Notes under the pieces: model-generated
Database searches by the model: none
What the model saw: the letters and a program-made list of their open reading frames with translations, nothing else
What the model was told of the DNA's origin: nothing
In this document: positions 6,856-14,990 of the stretch, piece by piece
Numbering within the stretch: position 1 is the first letter of the stretch
Layout of the letters: each line of letters begins with the position of its first letter
From: UBA9647 sp035506075
GTDB taxonomy: Bacteria; Bacteroidota; Ignavibacteria; UBA10030
Length of the DNA: 19,079 bases
Direction of reading: 5' to 3'
NCBI GenBank assembly: GCA_035506075.1
Contig: DATJQB010000026.1
Coordinates: 1-19,079, forward strand
Translations under genes and position numbers: made by a program

Positions 6856-8772
6856 TCAATGCCCCGCTTTCTGCAATTCATCGAGCTTTTGAAGTGATTC
6901 AACAGCTTCGAGGCGGTGGGGATCGATAAAAATTGCCTTGTTGTAATAGTCACGTGCTTTCTGATAGTCCTTTGCCGTCTGATAGGCAAGTCCGAGTTGA
7001 ACGTTTGTCTGGTAGTTGGACGGACTGAGTTCGAGCGCGCGCTCGAACTGTTTGATCGCCTGAGGAAGGTTGCCGTCGCCCAGGTAGGCAATACCGAGGT
7101 TGATATTTGTTTCCCAGAAGTCATTGCCCTTGGCGAGTGCTTTCGAAAGAACGTCAATCATCGCTTTGAAGTTGGAGGAACTTTGGTAGAGCGTCCACGC
7201 CTCCCTGTATGCGCTGAGATAGAGTGAATCAATTTCATATGCTCGTTCGAAGAATGATCGCGCACGGATCTGGTCGCCGGTCCGTGCGAACAGTTTGCCG
7301 CAAAGAAAAGCAGGATAGGCGAAGTCGGGCGCAATCTTGAGCGCGGCAGTGTAGCGGTCGCTGGCGAGATCCTTGTCTCCTGACTTCTCGGCCGCTGAAG
7401 CTTCGCTGAGGAGTGAGAGGAGGTCCGATCGGTTCGGACGGCTGCGCAACTGAATGAGGACGCGGATGTTGTCCATGCGCCTCGAGAGCTCCGCGTCGTA
7501 GCAAGTGCGGAACACCAGCCGGATCGCCTCGAGGGCGGATGCAGATGTGCCGCTGGTGTACTCATGGATCGCTCTCAGCATCTGATAGTACGGGAGCTGA
7601 AACGACGCGGTGTCTTTTTGCAGATTGGAAAGGAAACCTGTCGGGAGCAACGGGAGCTTCTTTTGAAATCGTTCATTCGCCTGACGGAGAAAGATGTCGT
7701 ACGACTCCTGCAGGTTGTTCTTCTGCAGGAGGTTTTGCATCTCCTGGGGGATGGAAAAGACGAGCGGGTGTACGCTCGTGTCCGCGAAATCGATGGATGA
7801 CAACGCGTACGTAAGAATTTCGATCATCCGCTCGAACTGCGGTCCGTTTTTGCCGGTTGCGGCCCCCTCGCTGATCCAGCGAACCGTCAGATCGTCCTGT
7901 GCCCGCTGCAGGGAATCCCGGGTGCTTTTGATCTTAGCGAGGACGTCGCCGGCGTGGTCGACAAGCGGTTTGATTGTCGAGTCTGTCGGAGAGATTTTCA
8001 ACGATGTGTTCGGCAGCGAATCGATGACGAACGTGACCTGCGGGAGCAGCGCATCGAGTTGTGTGATCCGTTCCTTCAGGGACGCGTTCCCGGAACGTAC
8101 GGTTGAAAGATACGATGACCACGACTCGCTGACGATGCCGTCGAACGCATGTGAGCGCAGGGAGGAAAAATCCCTGGACTGGGAAAAAATTCTCAGAGAA
8201 TCTGCGCGCATGAGCTGTTCGCTCGTCGCGATAGCATCGTGGAATCTTTTTTCTCCCATTGCCTTGTCGATTGACTGCATAGACTGCGTGAGGGTTGGGA
8301 AGCCTGGCCAGTACTCCTGTGGGACAGTCAGATCGCCTTTGCTCACAGTCCCGTCGAGACCGAACTGAACAGTAAAAGGCTGATTGAGCTTGAGAGTCTT
8401 CGGATATCCCACGCTGAGGCTTGAGCCGGCCGAATCGGAGAATATCTCGGACTTCCATCCGATTTGAAGTGTCTGGCCATTCTGAACGAGCACAAGCTTG
8501 GGGAGTTCTTCCTGTACGAAGTCGGCATCGAACGACCAGTCGCCGACCGCGCGCAGAAGAAACACGAAGTACGGTCCCGCGTTCACGCTGTCACTGGACA
8601 GCGGAGTTGTGCGGCTGCGCGAAGAGAGCTCGAACTTCGCGAAGCGCTCTCCCTTCAGACCGAAGAGCTTTGACTCGCGCACTTTCAGCTGCGCCGAAAG
8701 GCCCTGCGACCGCGCACTCTGTGCGACGATCAGGGAACATACACACATGCACACGATCCGGAGGAGTTTCAC
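6856..8772 (-). CDS. Exported TPR-repeat protein, function unknown
   Basis: The gene encodes 638 residues from a GTG start at 8772, where a basic, hydrophobic signal peptide begins (KLLRIVCMCVCSLIVAQSARSQG). It has no lipobox, so it is probably periplasmic or secreted rather than a lipoprotein. Residues 25 to about 150 look beta-rich and give no family match by eye. A long helical middle follows. Residues about 450-638 hold four or five tetratricopeptide repeats with good TPR spacing (for example NINLGIAYLGDGNLPQAIKQFERALELSP). Such repeats are protein-binding scaffolds, and the partner is not evident. The frame stays open to 9066, but a promoter-like element at 8834-8862 lies within that extension, so I use the internal GTG. 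The gene stands alone, divergent from hpnC and with its own terminator. Confidence 0.8.
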   Translation of the reverse strand: MKLLRIVCMCVCSLIVAQSARSQGLSAQLKVRESKLFGLKGERFAKFELSSRSRTTPLSSDSVNAGPYFVFLLRAVGDWSFDADFVQEELPKLVLVQNGQTLQIGWKSEIFSDSAGSSLSVGYPKTLKLNQPFTVQFGLDGTVSKGDLTVPQEYWPGFPTLTQSMQSIDKAMGEKRFHDAIATSEQLMRADSLRIFSQSRDFSSLRSHAFDGIVSESWSSYLSTVRSGNASLKERITQLDALLPQVTFVIDSLPNTSLKISPTDSTIKPLVDHAGDVLAKIKSTRDSLQRAQDDLTVRWISEGAATGKNGPQFERMIEILTYALSSIDFADTSVHPLVFSIPQEMQNLLQKNNLQESYDIFLRQANERFQKKLPLLPTGFLSNLQKDTASFQLPYYQMLRAIHEYTSGTSASALEAIRLVFRTCYDAELSRRMDNIRVLIQLRSRPNRSDLLSLLSEASAAEKSGDKDLASDRYTAALKIAPDFAYPAFLCGKLFARTGDQIRARSFFERAYEIDSLYLSAYREAWTLYQSSSNFKAMIDVLSKALAKGNDFWETNINLGIAYLGDGNLPQAIKQFERALELSPSNYQTNVQLGLAYQTAKDYQKARDYYNKAIFIDPHRLEAVESLQKLDELQKAGH

Positions 8773-8833
8773 GGCGGAGATTTCTTTCGAGTAGAATGAA
8801 TGCCGGCGAGAATGGATGACTGTAAGTGCCGTG

Positions 8834-8862
8834 AATATAGAGAATGCGATTTCCAGAAGCAA
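8834..8862 (-). promoter_or_regulatory. Candidate promoter of the TPR gene
   Basis: On the minus strand TTGCTT (8862-8857) and TATATT (8839-8834) are separated by 17 nt. Transcription would start near 8827, about 55 nt before the GTG at 8772, which supports that start over longer readings of the frame. Confidence 0.5.
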
Positions 8863-8895
8863 GAAACCCCGGGTGACGGGACAGCTCTTCAGCCC

Positions 8896-8970
8896 TTCCG
8901 GCCGGAACACCCCGAATAGCGAACGTTCGCGGTTCATCGGCGGACGTCCCGGGATCGACGTCAGATCTGA
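8896..8970. repeat. Cluster of perfect palindromes, candidate operators
   Basis: Within 75 bases lie TTCCGGCCGGAA (8896-8907), GCGAACGTTCGC (8919-8930), GGACGTCC (8942-8949), CCCGGG (8948-8953), GACGTC (8957-8962) and TCAGATCTGA (8961-8970). The two 12-bp palindromes have centres 23 bp apart, close to two helical turns. They lie midway between the two divergent promoter candidates, where a dimeric regulator could control both genes. Confidence 0.45.
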
Positions 8971-8993
8971 ACCCACCGACCGGCGTGCGATGC

Positions 8994-9022
8994 TTGCTTT
9001 TCGGATGTCGTTTGCTGATATT
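8994..9022 (+). promoter_or_regulatory. Candidate promoter of the hpnCDE unit
   Basis: TTGCTT (8994-8999) and GATATT (9017-9022) are separated by 17 nt, giving a start near 9029 and a leader of about 58 nt before hpnC. The -10 is imperfect, so this is a moderate candidate. Confidence 0.35.
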
Positions 9023-9086
9023 TTCAAGCACTCCGGGACATAGATCATGCAGGGCTTTTGATGCATTCCGAAGGTTGAATCTCTTG

Positions 9087-9968
9087 ATGATTACTCACGA
9101 CCTGAAAAAAATCACGCGCCGTTCGTGGACCGTTCCCCAGGCGTTCCAGTTCTGCGAGCAGCTGACACGGGATCATTATGAGAATTTCCCGGTGGCTTCC
9201 TTTCTCGTTCCAAAAGACAAGCGTCCTCATATCTGTTCCATCTACGCGTTTGCCCGCATCGCGGACGATTTTGCCGACGAGCCGGGGCTCACACTCGCAG
9301 AGAGAATGGACAGCCTGTCGGAATGGGAAGAGCAACTGATCGACACATACCGCGGTCACGCTCATCATCCGGTGTTCATCGCATTGCGCGAAACCGTCGA
9401 CAGGTTCGAGATGCCGATCGAGCTGTTTCAAAATCTCCTGCGCGCATTCCGCTCCGACGTCACCACGCACCGGTATGATAATTTTGAGGATCTTCTCGCA
9501 TATTGCGAGAACTCCGCCAATCCCATTGGACGTCTTGTGCTGCTGCTCTTTAATTATCGCAGTGAATCGACGCTCGAGCTCTCCGATTCGATCTGCACGG
9601 CGCTCCAGCTGACGAACTTTTGGCAGGATGTTTCTGTTGACTTGCAGAAGGATCGGGTGTACATTCCCATGGATGACATCCGGGAATTCGGTTATTCCGA
9701 GGAGGAGCTTGTTCAGCACACGTTCTCCTCTGCATTTAAAGACCTGATGTGCTACCAGGTCGACCGGACACGCCAGATGTTTGCGGACGGTCGTCCGTTG
9801 CTTTCTGAGGTCGGAAGGGATCTTCGCCTGGAACTCCGCCTGACGTGGAGGGGAGGATCCCGGATTCTGGAGAAGATTGAAGATTCGGACTATGACGTGC
9901 TCTCGCATCGTCCTGCACTGTCCGCCTTCGATAAGGGGACGTTGTTGATTTCATCACTGATAGGATAA
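9087..9968 (+). CDS. hpnC: HpnC, hydroxysqualene synthase
   Basis: This 293-residue all-helical trans-prenyltransferase belongs to the squalene/phytoene synthase superfamily. In the HpnCDE route, HpnC converts presqualene diphosphate to hydroxysqualene. The first aspartate-rich motif, DDFAD (60-64), and the second, QDVSVD with D181 and D185, hold the magnesium-diphosphate. Blocks FPVASFLVP and QLTNFWQDVSVDLQKDRVYIP are typical of HpnC. I chose ATG 9087. A TTG directly before it (9084) is better placed for the AAGG at 9071-9074 and cannot be excluded. The longer open frame from 8985 lacks family similarity before this point. hpnD starts 6 nt after the stop. HpnC is told from HpnD and phytoene synthase by these blocks and by the hpnD/hpnE neighbours. 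Confidence 0.93.
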   Translation: MITHDLKKITRRSWTVPQAFQFCEQLTRDHYENFPVASFLVPKDKRPHICSIYAFARIADDFADEPGLTLAERMDSLSEWEEQLIDTYRGHAHHPVFIALRETVDRFEMPIELFQNLLRAFRSDVTTHRYDNFEDLLAYCENSANPIGRLVLLLFNYRSESTLELSDSICTALQLTNFWQDVSVDLQKDRVYIPMDDIREFGYSEEELVQHTFSSAFKDLMCYQVDRTRQMFADGRPLLSEVGRDLRLELRLTWRGGSRILEKIEDSDYDVLSHRPALSAFDKGTLLISSLIG

Positions 9969-9974
9969 GAATCC

Positions 9975-10865
9975 TTGGCAGCACATACCGTCGACATGGT
10001 GCTCCCCGAGCTGGGGATAACGCGGAAGAGCAATTTTCTGCTGCCGATTCTCTTTCTCCCTCCGCCTAAACGCGAAGCCATCGAAACAATCTACGCGTTC
10101 TGCAGATACTCCGACGATATTGTCGACGAAGAAGCCGACGTCAAGGAAAAATACCACCGCCTTCTTGTCTGGACCAACGAACTCCAGCGGGCCTTGCAGG
10201 GAGTCTCCCGGTTCGCCGTCCTGAACAGGCTCGTCAGCGTCATTCAGAAATTTCACATTCCCACTCACCATTTCCTCGACCTGCTCAAAGGGATGGAAAT
10301 GGATCTCGTCAAGAGCCGCTATTCAACGTTTAAAGAACTCGAACTGTACTGCTACCGGGCCGCATCGACGGTCGGACTGATCTGCGCGGAGGTGTTCGGA
10401 TACCATCACGAACGCACAAAGCAGTACGCCGTCAACCTCGGCATCGCCCTGCAGCTGACGAACATCCTTAGGGACATCAAAGCCGACGCGAAGAAGGGAA
10501 GGATCTATCTTCCGAAGGAAGACCTCGAGCGTTTTGGGTACACGGAAGAGGAGCTCATGAACTCGGTCTATAACGACAGGTTCCGGGCACTGATGAGATT
10601 CGAATGCGAACGTGCCCACGAGTACTATCGCTCCGCCAAAAGCTGTCTTGCCGAGGACGACAAAGCGCTGTTTACAGCCGCACGCGCGATGGGAAACATC
10701 TACTACCTTCTGCTTCTCCGCATCGAGCGCGCGCAATACGATGTCTTCACACGGCGCATTCGTCTCGGATCGCCGGTGAAGTTCCTCGTTGCGATGATCC
10801 TCCGGTTGCGCAACAAGCTGCCGAAAAATTTCCACCGGTATATCCGAACCGAGCTTCCGGCCTGA
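9975..10865 (+). CDS. hpnD: HpnD, presqualene diphosphate synthase
   Basis: This protein of 296 residues (from TTG 9975) joins two farnesyl diphosphates head-to-head into presqualene diphosphate, the first step of the HpnCDE pathway. The first aspartate motif is DDIVDEE (47-53) after YAFCRYS. The second is NILRDIKAD (163-171) within LGIALQLTNILRDIKAD, followed by GRIYLP. The start is uncertain: TTG 9975 follows the hpnC stop by 6 nt with a weak purine-rich leader, while ATG 9996 would trim seven residues and still keep the conserved core. The tight spacing to hpnC indicates one transcript. Phytoene synthase is the main alternative reading, but adjacent hpnC and hpnE make squalene synthesis far more likely. 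Confidence 0.93.
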   Translation: MAAHTVDMVLPELGITRKSNFLLPILFLPPPKREAIETIYAFCRYSDDIVDEEADVKEKYHRLLVWTNELQRALQGVSRFAVLNRLVSVIQKFHIPTHHFLDLLKGMEMDLVKSRYSTFKELELYCYRAASTVGLICAEVFGYHHERTKQYAVNLGIALQLTNILRDIKADAKKGRIYLPKEDLERFGYTEEELMNSVYNDRFRALMRFECERAHEYYRSAKSCLAEDDKALFTAARAMGNIYYLLLLRIERAQYDVFTRRIRLGSPVKFLVAMILRLRNKLPKNFHRYIRTELPA

Positions 10866-10890
10866 CACCGCCGCGCCCTCTCCCGGTGTC
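10864..10890 (+). other. Hairpin between hpnD and hpnE
   Basis: GACACCG (10864-10870) pairs with CGGTGTC (10884-10890) around a 13-nt loop, overlapping the hpnD stop codon. No T-run follows. It could slow 3' decay of the hpnCD message or attenuate hpnE. The remaining ~90 bases before hpnE show no clear promoter or ribosome binding site. Confidence 0.35.
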
Positions 10891-10981
10891 CGCATGTCGA
10901 TCATGGTACGATTTATGTCGTTCCATCTCAGCTCAGTGCGGGAATGCTCACCCTATGTTGAATTTCAATCGGCTGGTTTAA

Positions 10982-12331
10982 ATGCCAAACGCTGATGCCA
11001 TCATTATCGGCGGAGGTCTCGCCGGACTTGCTGCCGCCGTCGACCTGTCGTCGCGCCATGTCCGGGTGCTCGTCCTCGAGCAGCGTCCTCACCTCGGAGG
11101 GCGTACGTATTCGTTCGTGGATGAGACCACGGGTGATACTGTCGACAACGGCCAGCACCTGATGATGGGATGCTATCACGCAACGCGGTGGCTCCTGTCG
11201 ACGATCGGCTCGGATCATCTCGCAGCACTTCAGCCCGAACTGCATATCGACTTTCTTCATCCTGTGCGCGGTGCATCCGCGTTGCACTGTCCGCGCCTTC
11301 CGGCACCGCTGCACCTTCTCGCCGGACTCCTGTCACTCAGGAATCTTTCCCTCGCGGACCGTTTGAGACTGCTGCGCGTCGGTTTCGAAATCCGAAAACC
11401 CCCATCAGAAATTGAGCCACGTATCGCGTCATTGACAGTCCGTCAGTGGCTCGATCAGCTCGGACAATCGGACGAGAACAAGAAGTACCTGTGGGACATC
11501 ATCGCTGTCGGGAGCCTGAACGACGATCCCAGCGATGTCTCGGCGCTGCTTTTCTACAGAGTGCTCAGGAGCGCGTTCCTCGGCGACCGTTCGAATTCCT
11601 CGCTGCTGGTCCCCAAAGCGGGGTTGTCAGAATTGTTCGTCAAGCCGTGTGTCGATTTCATCCGGGCGCATGGGGGAGAGATCATCACGGGCTGCGGTGT
11701 CGATGAGAGTTTGTTCGAGGGGAACAGGCTCGAGGGTGTCAGAAGCTCGGACGGACGAATCCGCAACGCAGGTGCGTTTATCAGCGCGATCCCTTGGTAC
11801 GCGGCCTCTCCACTCTTTTCAACGGCATCGGGTAAATATCGCTGGTATGTCAACGGCCATCTGCAGTCTTCACCGATTGTAACGATCAATGTCTGGTTTG
11901 ACAGGATTGTCATGGAACAGGAGTTCGTCGCGCTCCTCGATTCCCGGATCCATTGGGTGTTTAACAAATCGAGGATCTATGGCTCGACAACCGAGAAGCG
12001 CCAATATCTTTCGATGGTTATCAGCGGTGCCGGTGCGTTGATGGGAGAGGATTCTTCGAATCTCGTCGGTTCGGCCCTCCTGGAGCTCGGAAAGGTGCTT
12101 CCACGCGTGAAGCAGGCGAATATCGTTCACTCTCTCGTCATCAAGGAGAAGCGCGCGACGTTTTCTCCGCGCCCCGATGTGGAAAGCCATCGTCCGTCCT
12201 GTGCGACGAAGTTCGAGAACCTGTTCCTGGCGGGGGACTGGACAGACACGGGGTATCCGGCGACCATTGAAGGGGCAGTTCTGAGCGGGCGGAAAGCTGC
12301 GGAAGCCGCGGCGAACGTGCTGAAGCGCTGA
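10982..12331 (+). CDS. hpnE: HpnE, FAD-dependent hydroxysqualene dehydroxylase
   Basis: This 449-residue flavoprotein of the phytoene-desaturase/amine-oxidase fold catalyses the last step of the pathway, reduction of hydroxysqualene to squalene. The N-terminus has the dinucleotide-binding motif IIGGGLAGLAAA (8-19), the ribose-binding glutamate E33 and GGRT (39-42). The C-terminus has the second FAD contact LFLAGDWTDTGYPATIEGAV (414-433). DNGQHLMMGCYH is typical of HpnE. The ATG at 10982 follows directly after an in-frame TAA and has no visible Shine-Dalgarno. It lies 116 nt after hpnD, looser than the hpnC-hpnD join, so partly separate control is possible. No squalene-hopene cyclase gene lies in the window. 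Confidence 0.94.
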   Translation: MPNADAIIIGGGLAGLAAAVDLSSRHVRVLVLEQRPHLGGRTYSFVDETTGDTVDNGQHLMMGCYHATRWLLSTIGSDHLAALQPELHIDFLHPVRGASALHCPRLPAPLHLLAGLLSLRNLSLADRLRLLRVGFEIRKPPSEIEPRIASLTVRQWLDQLGQSDENKKYLWDIIAVGSLNDDPSDVSALLFYRVLRSAFLGDRSNSSLLVPKAGLSELFVKPCVDFIRAHGGEIITGCGVDESLFEGNRLEGVRSSDGRIRNAGAFISAIPWYAASPLFSTASGKYRWYVNGHLQSSPIVTINVWFDRIVMEQEFVALLDSRIHWVFNKSRIYGSTTEKRQYLSMVISGAGALMGEDSSNLVGSALLELGKVLPRVKQANIVHSLVIKEKRATFSPRPDVESHRPSCATKFENLFLAGDWTDTGYPATIEGAVLSGRKAAEAAANVLKR

Positions 12332-12347
12332 GACCTTGTGAGTTTCT

Positions 12348-12382
12348 CCGGCTTGGGAGTGAACCCCGCCGGCCTTCCTTTT
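12348..12382 (+). terminator. Intrinsic terminator of hpnCDE
   Basis: CCGGC-TT-GGG (12348-12357) pairs with CCC-C-GCCGG (12364-12372) with a small internal loop, followed by CCTTCCTTTT. It lies 16 nt after the hpnE stop in the 67-nt convergent gap with priA. The T-run is broken by C residues, so strength is uncertain. Confidence 0.6.
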
Positions 12383-12398
12383 GAATCCCAGCGAACGC

Positions 12399-14930
12399 TT
12401 ACATCATTCCCTGCGGATCGACATCGATGATCATCTGCACACCCCGGTTTTTCCCGAGCGGGGATGCGAGGTATGCGTCGCGGGCAGACAGCAACGCGGA
12501 GCGAAGATACGAACCGGACGGATCGGTCGACTTGAGATCCTTCACAACGAGATGTTTGCGGTACAAATTCTTGATCCTCGGTATCGCCGCGTCGGCCGGT
12601 CCGAGGACGAGAAAATGTTTCCCCGATCTCGGCTGCAGGAGTCCTGCAACATACGCTGCGTGCCTGGCGACAAGTTCTTCGTTTTCCCCTTTGAATTCCA
12701 TGAGCACGAGTCTGGAGAAGGGGGGATAGTCGAGCTCCTTCCGATATGCAAGCTCCTCGGCGAAAAATCCCGCGAAATCATGCGTGGAGGCGTAGCGAAG
12801 ACTGTAATGCGACGGCTGCAATGTCTGGATGACAACTTCACCGCTCAGTTTGCTCCTCCCGGCGCGGCCGGCCACCTGGGTCAATAGCTGAAACGTGCGT
12901 TCAGAAGAACGAAAGTCAGGCAGAAGCATCTGCGTGTCGGCTGAGATCACACCGACAAGCGTGACACGGGGGAAATCGAGTCCCTTTGCCACCATCTGCG
13001 TGCCGAGAAGTATATCAGCTTCTCCCCGGCCAAATTGTGTGAGGAGTTTGTCGTGCGCCCCCTTGCGGCTGGTTGAGTCGAGATCCATCCTGAGGATGCG
13101 AGCGCTGGGGAACAGCGCCTGGAGTTCTTCATGGATCTGCTGTGTGCCGAACGCGTGATGCCGGATTTCTGTTCCATGGCATTTGGGACAGACGCTCGGC
13201 GGCGGCTTGACGAGTCCGCAGTAGTGGCAGCGGAGATGTCTCTTCGTCTGGTGATAGGTAAGCGACACGTCGCAGTTGTCGCATCGTTCCACGTGTCCGC
13301 ACTCGAAGCATTCCACCACGTGTGAAAATCCCCGCCGGTTTTGGAGAAGAATAATTCCTTCCCCTTTGTCCAGCCGTTGATCGATATGCGACTTGAGCAG
13401 CGACGACACCGAGGGAGCCGGTCCGAGTTTCGCCGTCCAATCCCCCTTCTCTTTTCGTTCCTTTTTGAACTCCTCGATTCTCCGTTTGCGTTCCGTCCCC
13501 ATATCGACAATCGCGATGTCCGGGAGCTTTGCATCGTCCACACGTTCGGGGAGTGAGAGGAGCTCGTACTTTCCGGTCAGCGCATTCTGGTAGCTCTCTG
13601 TTGACGGTGTGGCCGAGCCGAGTACCACCACTGCTTTGTTGATCGACGCACGTACGACCGCGACGTCCCGAGCATGATAGCGCGGTGCGGAGTCGTACTG
13701 TTTGTACGAAGCTTCATGCTCTTCATCTACAACGATGAGACCGATGTTCTCCAGAGGCGCGAAAATCGCGGAGCGGGGACCGATAACGATACGGATCCTG
13801 CCGTTGTGCGCCAGGCGCCACGCATCGTAACGTTCTCCAACCGACATCTGGCTGTGCATGACCGCAACGTCCGCACCGAAATGTGACTTGAACCTTCGAA
13901 CCGTCTGCGGAGTGAGTGAGATCTCGGGCACGAGGACGATCGCAGTCTTGCCGTTCTTCAACGCCTCACGAATCGCGTCGATATAGACCTGGGTCTTCCC
14001 GCTCCCCGTGATGCCATGGAGAAGAAATGTACGGTGTGCACCGGCAGACATCGCACCGATAATGGATTGCAGGGCGTGTGCCTGGTGTGGATTAAGGGTG
14101 ATGGAAGGTGCTGGCTCAGCCGGGTTGTCATACTCGCCGCGCACAATCTCTCGCTGTTCGATCTTCAGCAGCTCCCGCTTTGCGAGAGTCTTGACCGTTG
14201 ATAGCGAGCCGCGGGTCATGCGAACCAGCGAAGGGAGCGAGATCGGCTCATCGTGCTTTTGAAGCTCTTCAAGAATCCGCCGCTGCTTTGGCGTGAGCTT
14301 CGGCGTTCCGGGGTCAGGTTCAGTCAGAATGAGACGCCCGGTCTCCGACAGGACAGCAATGTTTTCCTTTTTCGGTTTTGCGGCCGGCCGCGTTTGTTCC
14401 TCGATCCGGATCCAGCCGCGGCTTGCCAGTTCCTGCAGCGCCGGGAGGATGGTTTTGGACTTCGCCCGCTTCTGGAGTTGAGAAACGGAGAGGAGAGGCT
14501 GCTCCGCGAGGGCGCTCAAAACGGCATACTGGATTCTTGCGGTGCGTTTTGTCTGTACGATGAGCTCGTGGACGTTCACGGCAACAAGCCGGACCATTGG
14601 AGTGCTTCGTGCAGTTGCTCCCTGAGGGGATGCCGCCTTCAACACATCGCCCCACGACGCGATGTAGTACTCGGAGATCCACTGTGTGAGCTTCAGCATT
14701 TCCGACGAGAAGGTCGGCCGCGCATCGAGCACATCGATGATCGGTTTGATGGAGGGAAGCGAGGATGATTCAGGAAAGCTGACGACAATGCCCGACAACT
14801 TCTTCCTGCCGAAGGGAACGAGCACGCGCCGTCCCGCCTCAACGGCGGATTCAAGCGCCGGGGGAACCAGGTAGGTAAATGTCCGGTCGAGGGGAAGCGG
14901 GAGCGCTATGTTTGCGAGTTTTCGGTTCAT
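12399..14930 (-). CDS. priA: PriA, primosomal replication-restart helicase
   Basis: This 843-residue protein is a 3'-5' superfamily 2 DNA helicase that recognises stalled forks and reloads the replicative helicase. An N-terminal DNA-binding domain (from LPLDRTFTYLVP) is followed by a winged-helix region. Helicase motifs are Walker A GITGSGKT (306-313), DEEH (402-405), GSATPS (438-443), GTQMVAKGLDF (643-653) and QVAGRAGR (685-692). Eight cysteines (541, 544, 550, 553, 568, 571, 581, 584) form the two zinc sites. A charged stretch at about 478-500 separates the helicase lobes. The frame opens at 14975, but family similarity begins at ATG 14930, which has no clear ribosome binding site. larC lies just upstream on the same strand, and the gene ends convergent with hpnE. 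Confidence 0.96.
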   Translation of the reverse strand: MNRKLANIALPLPLDRTFTYLVPPALESAVEAGRRVLVPFGRKKLSGIVVSFPESSSLPSIKPIIDVLDARPTFSSEMLKLTQWISEYYIASWGDVLKAASPQGATARSTPMVRLVAVNVHELIVQTKRTARIQYAVLSALAEQPLLSVSQLQKRAKSKTILPALQELASRGWIRIEEQTRPAAKPKKENIAVLSETGRLILTEPDPGTPKLTPKQRRILEELQKHDEPISLPSLVRMTRGSLSTVKTLAKRELLKIEQREIVRGEYDNPAEPAPSITLNPHQAHALQSIIGAMSAGAHRTFLLHGITGSGKTQVYIDAIREALKNGKTAIVLVPEISLTPQTVRRFKSHFGADVAVMHSQMSVGERYDAWRLAHNGRIRIVIGPRSAIFAPLENIGLIVVDEEHEASYKQYDSAPRYHARDVAVVRASINKAVVVLGSATPSTESYQNALTGKYELLSLPERVDDAKLPDIAIVDMGTERKRRIEEFKKERKEKGDWTAKLGPAPSVSSLLKSHIDQRLDKGEGIILLQNRRGFSHVVECFECGHVERCDNCDVSLTYHQTKRHLRCHYCGLVKPPPSVCPKCHGTEIRHHAFGTQQIHEELQALFPSARILRMDLDSTSRKGAHDKLLTQFGRGEADILLGTQMVAKGLDFPRVTLVGVISADTQMLLPDFRSSERTFQLLTQVAGRAGRSKLSGEVVIQTLQPSHYSLRYASTHDFAGFFAEELAYRKELDYPPFSRLVLMEFKGENEELVARHAAYVAGLLQPRSGKHFLVLGPADAAIPRIKNLYRKHLVVKDLKSTDPSGSYLRSALLSARDAYLASPLGKNRGVQMIIDVDPQGMM

Positions 14931-14940
14931 CAGAACAGCG

Positions 14941-14965
14941 AGGGGCGACCTGTTGAGCCGCCCCT
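14941..14965 (-). other. Hairpin between larC and priA
   Basis: On the minus strand AGGGGCG (14965-14959) pairs with CGCCCCT (14947-14941) around an 11-nt loop, 10 nt before the priA ATG. No T-run follows, so it is not a normal intrinsic terminator. Its position suggests an effect on priA translation or message processing. Confidence 0.4.
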
Positions 14966-14990
14966 TGTGAGTCAATGCAAAATGCCGGGA

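Larger units (their letters stand above)
8773..9086. other. Divergent control region between the TPR gene and hpnC
   Basis: This 314-base stretch holds no gene I accept. It has one promoter-like element facing each way (8834-8862 minus, 8994-9022 plus) and, between them, a cluster of perfect palindromes (8896-8970). An in-frame upward extension of the TPR frame and a downward extension of the hpnC frame both cross it, but neither resembles protein coding. Confidence 0.6.

Noticed and set aside
8773..9066. In-frame extension of the TPR gene containing a prepilin-like peptide (RGFLLLE followed by a hydrophobic run)
   Set aside because: The F+1/E+5 pattern is suggestive, but it runs straight into a second signal peptide, overlaps the promoter candidate and palindromes, and has no pilin genes nearby. 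Probably chance.
9087..10865. hpnC and hpnD read as phytoene synthases (carotenoid pathway)
   Set aside because: Two different paralogues in tandem followed by hpnE, with HpnC- and HpnD-type motif blocks, fit squalene synthesis better.
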